This document shows, in pieces, positions 24,932 to 36,900 of a DNA stretch of 64,000 bases. Origin of the DNA: Marisa cornuarietis. Lineage: Eukaryota; Mollusca; Gastropoda; Architaenioglossa; Ampullariidae. Location of the stretch: positions 13,592,001 through 13,656,000 of the forward strand of contig SMMW01000003.1 in the NCBI GenBank assembly GCA_004794655.1. The letters run 5' to 3'. How positions within the stretch are numbered: the stretch's first letter is position 1; each line of letters opens with the position of its first letter. The notes below the pieces were generated by a model. That model was not told where the DNA came from. It did not search any database and worked only from the letters and a program-made list of their open reading frames with translations. Position numbers and translations under genes: made by a program.

Positions 24932-27863
24932 GAGAGAAAGATAACAAAGAAGATAGAAAAAAGATACAACTGTGCTGTCGGGTCCCAAGCGCTAAATCGA
25001 TGCCCCAACAAGAAAAGGAGGCTTTTAAAAAATTATTCTGAAATCCAACCTTTGCTGAAAAATCTGTTTTTGCTATTCATATCCCCGATGGGGCTCAGTT
25101 GCATTCTACCTTATTACTCTGCAAACCTGTAATATGGATGAGTGTATATGCCTTGCCGCCAGCGGTTGTGGTAGAAGTGACGGAAGAAGAAGGAAAACTC
25201 CGGCTGACCTCGCCACCGCCGCCCCACCTCCACTTCTCTGCTTCCCCAGCACACCACCCAGCCAACCTCCTACCACCCAGACCAGCAACAGATCAAGAGT
25301 TGGAAGCAGAAATCAGTTAATGGATTGCCTGTCTGTACGAGAGACTAGGGCATGAGATGCAGGAAAAGGGAGTGTTTCGTCTGCAGAAGGACCTGAACTG
25401 ATCACGAGGATTATGGACATTGTTTTTTGCTGCTTTTGCGGTAAAAAAGAAAAAATCAATAGCTGCACCTCTAACCTTCCTTAATTTTCTGCGGCGTTTG
25501 GGGGTGAGGTGGGCTCCGTCATGATCTGGAAGATCGTCAGTGCATAAGTATACGACACTCGTATCGAGAGACTTTGAGTCCATACAAGGAACAACTTTCA
25601 TAAATCGGTCACCCTCCTGCACGCTTTATGGTTCTGCGTTTCATCTAACTTCACTTTCCTTACAACACATCCTCATCTGTTTCCAGGTGTGGTTGTCTTG
25701 CCGTGATAGTCTTTTTATTTGCTGGCTCGGCGTAAAATACCAATTCTTTTCCCCCCCCCCCGCCTTCCAACACATCCACCCACCTCTTGTTCGTGTTTTC
25801 TCGTACACGCCCCCACATGGTTATTATTATTATATTCGCTGACTAATGTAACGTATCCTAGTGATGGGCAGCTAGCTCTCCGGGCTACAGATGCTTTTAT
25901 CGGGAGAGCTGTCATCTGCCAGACCACTTTTGACAAAAAGATTGTAGTCGTAGTGTCCTCTCTGCCAGACCAATTGTGACAAAAAGATTGTAGTCGTAGT
26001 GTCCTCTCTGCCAGACCAATTGTGACAAAAAGATTCTAGTTGCAGTGTTTCGCTGAAGGTTTTTTGGGGGGCCGGGGGGCACCTCTTCACATCTTTTATT
26101 TCGCTTTCTGCTGTCGTTATCTTTTGAGAATGCGAGCGTGCCCAAGATTAGGCTTCTGCGTTGTGATTACGCTTTTTCTTAAGGTAGTCTTTATTTTTTA
26201 GGGAAGGGCTGCAGCAAAACTTAGTGGTGCTGGTGGTGGTGATGATAAAGAGTAGTAGTGTTGCTTGATTGAAAAAGTATGGGTTGGGGGAATCAACATT
26301 TTTCTTTCCAAACCCCCTCTTCCTTCCTAAGAGACGGCGTTGGCACAATTGCAGCTTTTAGAAGAAGATTCTTGCACGAAAATCCAGCTTGGTCAGACGA
26401 AGCCTCAGTCCCGCAGACGACGAACTAGGCATAGGGTGTGAGCACCTTCTCTCTCCCCGCCCTCCTCCCCCTGCATGCGTGCTCCACTCTCTCTACTGTG
26501 GTCGATGCCGTTTTCTGTTGTTCTGGTGCATAGCCCCCGGCTCCCGCATGCACTTCCCCATCTCTTCCATCTCCCACCACAGTCCAATGTTCAAACTCGT
26601 TATTCCACTTCATTTAAGGTGAGTCGAGGATACTATTCAAATGACGTGAATACGTCCTGGCACCTTGAAATGCAGACTACATAAACTTGAATTGCATTAC
26701 GCCCCTTCCTTGTTTTGGGAGGGCCAAAGAGAGCTGAATCTGAATTTCTGTTTTGATGCCAGCATACGAAGACAGCCTGATTACAGATCATTTTATCTGT
26801 GAGTATGTTTTTCTTTACAACCAGTTTTGTGAAAGGTTAGAGTTAGCGTAGTTGGTACTGGATGGTTATGGGTCACCAATAGCGTCTAACTGCTAAAGGA
26901 CTAACCCTTGCTAACGACCATGCCTGACTGTCTTAATGGGGCACGTTCCCGGTGTTTCTCTAGTTATTGAGATTCACACTAGGATTGGAGAATTTCTGGT
27001 TTGTTTGCTGGCTTGGTTTGGTGTTTGGCCGTTTTTATTTTTTTTTTAGTGCATGGAAGTTTTTTGGTGGGGATGAAACGATATTTTTTAATAATATTAT
27101 TATTTATATTACCTGTTGTTGGTGCATTCATCTCCATCTAATGTAAAGGGTAAAATACATGAGAGGTGATCAATGGTTTTCTTGTAAAATCTCTGATGTA
27201 GGGGCTATGGTGCATGGACAAGCAGTGGTATTCGTTTGTGCTGTGTACCCATATAATAATAAATAATAATATATACTCATATGTATACAACGTTCACCTG
27301 TGTTGACATACCCATATAACATTACGTTCACTCGTGTTGCGGTGTCTAGATGATATTACGATCGTTGTGTTGAATTATCCAGATATGTTCACTTGTGTTA
27401 CCATACCCCAGATATTATGTTCGACCTGGTAGCTTGAACTTCTTTTACAGGCCTCACATTTTAGAATTTCTTGACTGTTTGGGGGCCATATTTTTATAGG
27501 ACTATCGAGTGCTAATTTACCAGAGTAAACTATTGATGGACCAAATGTCCTAGGTGAAGAAAGCTAGTTAGGAAAAATACATCCCGAGAATGAGTGCGCT
27601 ACAGCGCGGGATGAATTATGAATTAAGCCACTGTGCAGGCTTCATGGTTCACTTTGTTGGTAGAAAACAAAGTGTCAGAGTTTAGGCCACCCGCTCTTTT
27701 CACAAACGAGGAAGTAAAGGAGTGGGCGGGGGAAACGAACATGATCGGTGTCGGATGAATGATGAATGTTGTCAGGAATCGATAGTTCCTCACCTCACCC
27801 CTACCACACATTCACACTCACACGCACTCTCTCTCTCTCTCTCTCACGTACACGCACACACAT

Positions 27864-27913
<50 letters not shown>

Positions 27914-30900
27914 ACGTACGTCTATTAAGCATCTGTGAGAGGGGATCTGTTCATCTGTCAGTGCTTGTCCTGGGGGTGGGAGCGTTGGTCGGTCACATGC
28001 ACGTTGTTGGAAGGTTTGTCTGACGGAGTTGGACGCGATGCGTGATTTGTCTTGTCTCCAGCTTCTTGTTTGCACTATCGGGTCAAAGCTCCCAGGACCA
28101 GCCTTTCTCCTCATCTTCCTGTTTCTCTTCCATGTCCTCTTGTCTCCTTCACCTCTTCAATTTCTGTTTCTTTCTCCATCTTTCTCTTTCTGCCCCTCGT
28201 TCCTTCTCTACCTTCTCATTTTCTTCCTTCCTTTCTCTTCTTCGCTTCCGTCACGATCTCACCGCCATGGCGGGGAGCCAGCACACTCAGAGATATGGCC
28301 GTCTCAACATTCAGCGTCTTCGGAAATGGGCTTCATCTAATTTGCGAGCTCCTGTCACTATATCTGTCATTATTATAAGAAAGGGATTTACGAGTTTCTG
28401 ACTGCTGGATGCAGGATAATTTGCGAAGACTGTAATTTACGAGTTCCGTCATTATGTTGAGAGAACGATGGAGCTGGTGTCTAGGCTGCTGTGATTAAGT
28501 TGCAGTTCTCGCTGCAGAGAGTGAATAGCTTGCTGGGTTTTGAATGAGGTGCTCTATCTCCTTGTGCAAGAATTTTTGCAACTTTTTCATGTGATCAGTA
28601 TACTCGACGTCGACCGCAGTACGGGGAGGGCTGGTTAAAATTGTTAGCTTAGAGGTCGACTCGAATGACGGGGTTTAGATCGCTGCAAAGCACTAATGCT
28701 CTTAAGTCAGCTAAAGCACTTTTCGCGGGTACATCGGGCTCACCGGTGGCTCACTGGTCACCAAGACTCCAAGGATTGTGTTTCAGATCTCGCCTCTAGC
28801 AACGGTCTCTTAGCTCCGATTGGGCGTTGGAGGTGGGGGGGGGAGGTATCATCATCATTTCTCGCCATTTTCTCCTTCCTCCGCAATCTTCTGGGATGCG
28901 CCGAATGACAGGCAGGCCAATCTACTTAGTGTTGTCTGCCCATTTTCTTCTGTCTGCAGCTTATTCTCCCTCCTTGTACCGTTCCCTGCAAAATTGTCTT
29001 TGCAATCCCTGATGGTCCTGAGATGTGCGCAGCTCACTTCATTCGCGTCTTTCCACTGTGGTCAGGAGCTCATCCGCGGGATCTAGTTAATTGTCTGGTT
29101 CTCCTTCGTAGCTCCTCAACTGGTGGTGTGGTCTGTAGGAGTTACGAAGGATTCTTCTACGACACTTACCAGTTCGCCGCGAGATACCTCCAGTTGCTGA
29201 CACGGGTGTAAAACATCAGCAATCAGCCAACTTCTCCAGACATGGTTGTGCTCGGAAAGAGGTCCAGATAGAGAGTCAGGAAGTGTAATCATTTATTGAT
29301 TAGGCGTGTCCGCGTCCCGATATGGCATCTCAGGATTAAAGGACGGTTTCTCGAAAGGAGAATGCTGGTGTTTAGGAAAGAACTTTTTTTAACCAAGTAC
29401 TGTGTGACCCGACAAGCCCACATGCAGCAAATCCACCTCTCAAACCCTTCTCGTCTCTAAACCCCACCTCCACCACCCATTACCCACCTCCCTCTTGTAT
29501 AAAAATCGTCATAAGCCGTGACAAAGCGGTTCTCGTTTTCAGGGAAGCAAGTTCACGGGACCTGTTGTATGATTGATGACGAGATAAACGATGATCGTGG
29601 AGAGGCGATCAGAATGGGTTGACCATGTGCGGAAAACCTTGCCGGACAAATCACCACCCAACCCCTCAGACTCCCCCGTTCCCCCAGCCACTTAAGCTTT
29701 TCTCAGCCTTGTTTGATGGAAAGTCTCGCAAGAGTCTCGCTGAAAGGCGCGTAATCGATGAGGGATTACCAGGTGTGTAGCAGCTAGGCCTTTTGCTCCT
29801 CGCTACTCAGTCACTCCGCTGCCCTCCCCTTTGATAAGAGCGTGTGTAGGGGGAGCGGGGTACGCATATTGTATTGGAATGCATGTAGCCACCTCTGTAT
29901 TCGGAGGCATGGTTGAGCCAGGCTGGGCTCTCTTCTGCGGCCGAGCAAAAAGCGATGGTAAGGTCCTTTTTGCCTGGGGCTTCTTGAGCTCTGGCGCTGT
30001 CTTGTATCAACGTCGTTCTGTGGGCTGCCACAGGGCTGTCTTGCTTCACTTCAATCTGTCTCGGGGCTTTTGTCTGCTCGCAATTTCCAGATTTGGTTCC
30101 CCACCCCCACCCCATTCACAGGTTTCCAAAGTCTCGCTTGATTTTTATAAATGCTCAACCTCCTTTACATTTTCATTGTGATAGTCCCTCTTCCCTCTCC
30201 CTGCCTTCTTCTATGTGTGGGGTAGGGGGCTGGGGGTGTGTGCTTACAATGTGAGCAAAATTCTCTTGACCTTTATACATTTTGTACATTTCATCCTGAC
30301 CTGGCCGATATAAATTAAGGGTTATGTCTCACAAGTCGGTAACTTCCTGTGGCGTTTCAGTAGAACGCCATTCTCCATCCAAAAACGTGTATTCATCCAT
30401 GACTGCGTGCATGTGTCCCCTTCCCTCCCCCCCCACCCCAACTTTTATTTATTTTTTTATTTTTTTTAGCATGTGAGGTACGTGCTTTTTCTCGACGGTT
30501 TCTTATTTCTCCCAATTTTTTTCGCTTTGACCTTTGTCGGCTGCTTAGACTTCAGTAACGCTTTTGCCTGCTAGGCTTCTTCCATCTTTAAAGATTTCTA
30601 ATAATTGACCCTCGCTCTTCCACTCATACCCACCCAACCACCCCGTCCCGCGTGCTTACCGGCGGGTGCCAGAGGGATCGACCGTCTCCCATGTTGCTGG
30701 CTGTGAGCGGAAACTTTAGCACATCATTAGACGGGGGAGGGGGGAGTTGGCAGGCGGCTGCTACCTGCTCCTTCTGTGCTGATAATCTAACATTCCGATC
30801 AAGCCCGTCGTTGAAGGTCTTTTTTAAACAGTCGATCTCCAGGGGAGCTGGAGGGGAGGGGTGCTGTAGTTAGCACGAGTATGACCGGCACACTGTAATA

Positions 30901-33900
30901 AAGCAGACGCCTACAGAAGTCCTCTTCCACTGACTTGTGCTCACTCTCTAATTGTCAGCGCACCAGTGGCATGCCAGTGGAGAAAAGACTGTCGACAAGT
31001 AATATTCTTCTAGTTTCGGAGCAGGGTATACTTTAATAAATTAAGATTAAGAGTGAAGGATGTGGAACAGAAAAGATTTTTCATGGAGAACAACTTTCCC
31101 ATAAAGCAAACCAGTGCTTTATGTATTTAATGGACTTTACTGATATGTTATCTGAGTACAAAGCTTCCGAAATAAAGAACAACCACCACCACCACCACCC
31201 CACCCAAAAAAATCTATTTCAGTTCAGCCCCCAAAATTACCTTGAACAAACATTTTTTCCCATTTAGAATTCTTTCTTAACCTGAAAAAGTTTCTTCACA
31301 TGTTGAATAGGTCTGGTGAGTATTGTGGCCAAAATATACTTTACATTAAGCTGCATTGGACACAGGGTCTGACAGGCCATAACATCAGGTATACTATAAT
31401 GAGTATAATATATAATTTCTTCTGGCTTAATAGTTTTTATAAACACATTATTATTATTATTTCTTTGATCTTACTTTGCGTTAAAATGTGTATGTGTGTG
31501 GTCGAGGGGTAATCACAAAGGAAAATGGATGTCCTTGATGGACTTGGCCTATCTTTCAAACTTATTTCTCCTACCCCTTACAGTTCTGCTGCATCAGGCC
31601 ACATGAGAGGTTTTTCGGATGTGTGAAGGGGAATCTTTGATCCGAAGAATTATAATTCACAATGGTATTGCATTACACTACCTTCACAACAGATTTATTT
31701 GAAAAGTTGAAACGCTGAAATTACGTAAATGTTAGAAACTCGAGCGCAAGGTGGGGTAAGTGCGCGTGCATGCGTATCGATAGCCACGGCAGCGCGCTAT
31801 AGCATATATGTCTCCCCCCCCCCCCCCATCATTTTCTTTCCGCAGCAGGAGGCAGTAATTTTCTCGAGCCGCCAACGTATTGATGGTGTTTTATGTTGCA
31901 GTGGAAACTTCGCGAACCAAGCTTGGCGGCGAGGACAGCCCACCAGTCACACGCAGGGTCATCAAGCCGGACTTCAGCCTCATCCTGACCAGCAGCTTCG
32001 AGGTAGTGTACGCCTTTGTGTGGAAGCATGTCGAAGTGGGCATTTGCTTGTGGCCAGTAGTCAGTTTTAAGTATCTCGCTGTCCAGTGTATGCGTTTGTA
32101 GGGAGGGGGGGCGAAAGTACCGAACAAACAGACTGTGGCATCGTCTTCTGGGAGACAGCTGTGAATATTGTATTGTAAGGTAACAGAGCAGATAGAAGAG
32201 CGAGAAAACGCTTATTTTCCACCTGCTAACCCCGATTCATTCTCCCCGCCTCCCCCTTCCCCCGACATCTCTTGTCTCTTCTCACCTCTTGTCTCCTTTT
32301 TCTCCTCCAAACCCCATGCCTCAAAAAAAAAAAAAACTAAAAAAAGAAAATGTGCTCAGTGCATGCTCCGAACGTTTGCCATGGGTTGCTAGAGGTGCAT
32401 GGTTTGGTGTGGACTTCAATGGGGGACCCTTGTCAACCCTAGTGATCTCTCACCGATCGTACAGCACTTCCAATATTCCCTCCACTTGACGATCTATTCC
32501 AAACGATCCGTCGGTTTTTGTTTTTTGTTTCCTTTCTATATGTGGTCACATCCTCATCTCTCACCCCTTCTAGACTTCGATTTATTTGTCTGTTAGCTAG
32601 GTGGATGTCGGTACTCGTCCGACAGGTACCAGATTTGAGGGGGGGGGGGTTTCGTGCTGGTTGCTTAGTACAATGTTTTTCGTGTGGCCTGATCCTCCAT
32701 ATCGTTTTCTTTCCTCGTGTAGGTTTTGTTGGTTTATTGAAACACACACACAGAAAGACACAGAGGGAGACCATTGATGTGGGGAATGTGAATTTGAGGT
32801 GACAAAAGAAACTTACAGCTTTATATGAACTTAAAGCATTTTCCTTTTAAACGAAGCGTAGGACAGAGGGAAGAGTGAAGCAGCCGCGGAGTCGTCCACA
32901 GGTGGTCTTGTTTCTCGAGTACTGATTGCGTGGAGCTGAGCTGCCCCTCCATGTCATTGTGCGCTTGTTGGAATTAGTCCATGCTTGCTTCATTTCATTC
33001 TGCCTGGACAACGGAAATCCTGGCTAAGGGTCTTTTTTTCCAATTTGCTGTTAGTGTCATGACATTTGTTTGCTTATTTCGCCGCCAAGTCGATGTAACG
33101 TGCTTGTGGAGAAAAAGCGAAGAACACGAGAATGACGAACAGTGAGCACTTTGATATTTTAGTGAGGAAAAAAAGCCTTGGTTCAGTGTCGCTTGTTTTT
33201 CCTTGGTCATCACCGTGCGTGTCATTAGCACATGTCGAGACTCCGGCCGCCATTTTGCTTCGTGTGAGATAGGTATGTCCACTATACCCTTGCCTGCATG
33301 TTCATAGAGTCGCAATGTGTCCTTAAGAGACCTGTCGCCATTCCTGTGATGTAGGTAAACCCTTTACACACATACACGCGCGCGCCCATCCCTTTGTTTA
33401 TATTGTCGCAGCGAGTCCGGAAGAGGCTGTTTTCGCCACCGAGTCTTTGTAGTTTCTTTTGCGGAAGAATGACAGTGCAGCTGTTTCTCAAGTTTTTGTC
33501 AAAAACATGTGAAAAAGGGTTGTGTTGAGAGAGTGAAGGCAGGGACTAGTATCAACATCAAGAAATTCTTGCTTTGAAACGTTTGCAATGATCTTTAACC
33601 CGACTGTGTTATCAGGGAACATGTTACGTCCCGTGGGGGGGCAGCCATAGAGATACCCTTGTTGGAGGAAAGAAAGATTGGAGTGCAGGACTATTTTTAG
33701 TTTCCTTATTTTCAGTTTTCTCATTTTATCAAAGCACGAAACAGTGCCAACAGAATGTGCGTCAGTGCGCGCACGCTTCTGTGTGTGTGTGTTGAAAAGA
33801 GGTCATCCGTTCTCGTTTCGAGCGGTTGTCAGTGGACACCAGATGCTGGCACAAAGCAGACGACATGAGGGGCTCGGTGTTGAAGGTGACCAAACAGGTC

Positions 33901-36900
33901 TTGTACTCTTACTACGACGAAGTCTCTGTGCGCTGGTGTCTTTAACTGGTGCAGATGTCATGTTTGAACGGTTTATCGCGATCTAGGAGTTAAGTGGAAG
34001 GGTGAAGTCTAAGACTATGTGTCATTCCCTAAGAACTAGAGTTATAAGTGTTGACCATTTTACAGCACCAGAGTTGGGGATATAATTTGATCAGCTAAAT
34101 ACATTTTGCATTACATTATCATGACATGTTCTCAGAATTTCCTTACTTTTTTCTTGATGTTTATAGATTCTAATTTGATTAACAACTTATTATTATTTTT
34201 CTTTATCATGGCAATTCATTAAAACATTTAGCCAGTCATTCATCCCTTGACTGGTACCAGTTGTTGGTTGGAGCACATGGATAGTCATGGCAGCTGACAG
34301 TGCCTGCTACTCATGCCTATCTTGGGCGATAGTGAGCAAGTTCTGCACAGGACGACCAGTCCACTCCTTCAAGTACTTAACCAGTTCTTCCTCTGGCCAC
34401 TGCGGCATTCACCACCCTACAAAGTACCTTTAAGGATAGTCTTCGGGGAAGTATCATGCAGGGTCACATGGTCAAACCAGACCAGCTTGCGCCACTTGAC
34501 TATTGCAAGTAGGAGTTCCTGGTGTCTTACGAGTGTGGCAACTACAAAGTCATTGGTCTTACGTTCCCTGTACAAGATCCAGAACAACCTTCCCAGACAC
34601 TTGCTCTCAAATACTTGGATTCTCCTCTCCATATTGGCAAGCAGAGTCCACATTTTGCATTTGTCCAGCAAGATCAGTACTAAGAGAGGGACATGTACAG
34701 ATTGCTCATTATAGTAAACCTGATGTTATGGCCTGGCAAACCCTGTCCAAGCTGTTGCAGGCACAATCCCGATGAAGATATCTGTCGTAAGTGTTGTTGA
34801 ACTGCTGTCTTAAGAGATGGAGGCAGTACTACCTTCTTGTAGATATCTGCTTTGCCAGTGACTATGAGTTTTTTAGCCAGAGCTGCTGTTGGTGTTCAGG
34901 CAATTTCATTGTCAAATTCCCCTCACCCTGGAACTGGAAGGACCTTTAGGAGACAACATAATCTATTCTTAGGTTGCTGTGGTAATACTGGGAAATAGAA
35001 ACTGCCTCATATAAACATTGATAGTTTGAAGCATTTATTTATGATGGAGGTTATCAAAAATCTTTTGGAGTGACTACTCTTTGCCATCATCACAGCTGCC
35101 CTTACCACTGCCATAACCAGCACAGCCTGTCATCATTAATCCACAAAAATGGATTTCCTACTGAAGAGAATTCATGATTCATTCTTAACTGGCTTTAGTA
35201 TAATTATGTGTTCTGAGTTCCAAATAGGTGTAGACTTGTAAACTGGTGAGTAAAATAAGAAAGCTGAAAACATCTGGGCAAGTTGTCAGCATGAAGAAGA
35301 GTTTTATGTTTGTGTTTTGTAGGAATCAGAAGAGGACAGCGAGGTTGAGAGTCCAGACCGAACCCCTCAACAGAGGAGAGAATTGTGGAAGTTATCTCCT
35401 TTGAATTCACCTGCAAAGGACATGAATGCCACATGGCATTCCGGTGAGCATTTTTACATCTAAAAAGGCAGAAAAGCTCTACACTGCCATATTATGAAAC
35501 AAATTTGCCACTGCTTTTTGATGCCTGGTTATTTCATGCCATTCACTTGCATAATTTATAAATAGCATGTTTTTTCTCTTTTTCTTAAGCAGCAAGCCTT
35601 ATGCACTTAGGGGGCCATGGACACAACATTGGAAATGGACTTGATGGTCGCAATACCCGCTTGCAGCGTCGGCACACCATTATGGTTTGTGAGTCACCCA
35701 CAGATCCCAAACTCCCTCATAAAGAATTGCCTCCCTTAGAAGAGGTGGAAGAGCCCTCACCTTCAGAAGAGCAGACTCCTCGGTTGCAGCGTGGGTCAGA
35801 CTCAACCCTGTCAGGACTGCCTGACCACACAATGCACAATGGACTTGTGCTCTTGCGAGGGTCTCGGCACCAGGGGGCATTGTACAAAACTGAACATCGG
35901 CGTTCTCTCACGACAGGACTTACGGCCATTCCAGAAGATGAGGATAATGCAGATTCTGGTGTTACTTGTGATCCTACCAGTCCAGGTGTTGCTAGTCGCA
36001 GACATTCCATGCCGTCGAATTTTTGCAGTGGTTTTCCTTCCAGAGGAGGTAGCAGTAGTGGCTTTGATGGCAGTGTAAAACATGTAGGAGGTGTTGGTTC
36101 AGACTGCAGGGGTGCAGAAAAGGTCAACCTGGAGAGACGTTTCCATAATCACAATAGCGGTGGTTCTCGCCTTCATCACAAACACCTTTCATACACTTTG
36201 GCTGCAGACAAAAGCCTCGAGGAAGAAGAGGAGGAAGTCGAGGGTACAGGCAGCGAGATGGACCTTTCACTGCTGACGGCCTCCGAGATGATGCATGTAA
36301 GTTGGAAAACCCAATGCCAACGCAGTGCTACTAACAGCTCTGCACCCTGTCAGGACTGCCGGCCAGTGCCTGTGAGTACTTGTCCCACAGATTAGTGCAG
36401 TGCTCTCAGTTCATCTCAATTGTGGTTCGATCTTGGTTGCTGTGTAACTTAGTGCCCTGCCTGTTTGTTAGCAAATTTACAGTTTTTCAAATGTTTAGGC
36501 TTTGTGTTGAGATTTGTGTTGGCAAACAAGATGGCAGATTTTTTTTTTTTTTTTTTTGGTATTTTACATTTCTTGAAATATGCATGTTTTAAAGTGTCTG
36601 TAAAAAGTTACATTTATATTTTCTTTATAACATGCATGTTTAAAATGTTCATTATTTTTTAGAGTTTAGATTATTTTATAGACCTAGGTTACATAAAAAA
36701 TGTTAAAAAATGATTGAATGATGATTGGAATCACCAGCCTTGGTGCTTATTAGAGGTAACGGGACAGTGCAGACATTGATGATGAAGATGGTCAGTCAGT
36801 AACAAATTAAACCAGATCGTACCACAACTGATTGTATTGTAAAATGAAAGGAATGCGAAGACCAAAAAGTAAGAAAAGTGAGAGCCAACTATTCTGGACA

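Larger units (their letters stand above)
23652..31901 (+). other. spire: spire intron, 8.25 kb
   Basis: CpG-rich intron between the WH2-D exon and the myosin-binding exon. It holds microsatellites, a 46-base tandem array, a SINE fragment, a diverged minisatellite and a LINE scrap (separate entries). Pyrimidine-rich stretches near 28,090-28,260 give long open frames without any recognisable domain. No independent gene is supported. Confidence 0.65.

Noticed and set aside
24755..25132. Frames with Cys-Val or Thr-His repeats
   Set aside because: Translations of the GT microsatellite, not proteins.
28029..28401. Overlapping frames of 103-119 codons in three phases
   Set aside because: Arise from a CT-rich low-complexity stretch translated as Ser/Phe/Leu repeats.
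29831..30181. 116-codon plus-strand frame with an opposing minus-strand frame
   Set aside because: Both strands are open over the same DNA, no domain is visible, and it lies inside a spire intron.
35601..36395. 264-codon single-exon gene
   Set aside because: This is the internal spire linker exon reading past its donor into the intron; its first ATG is internal.
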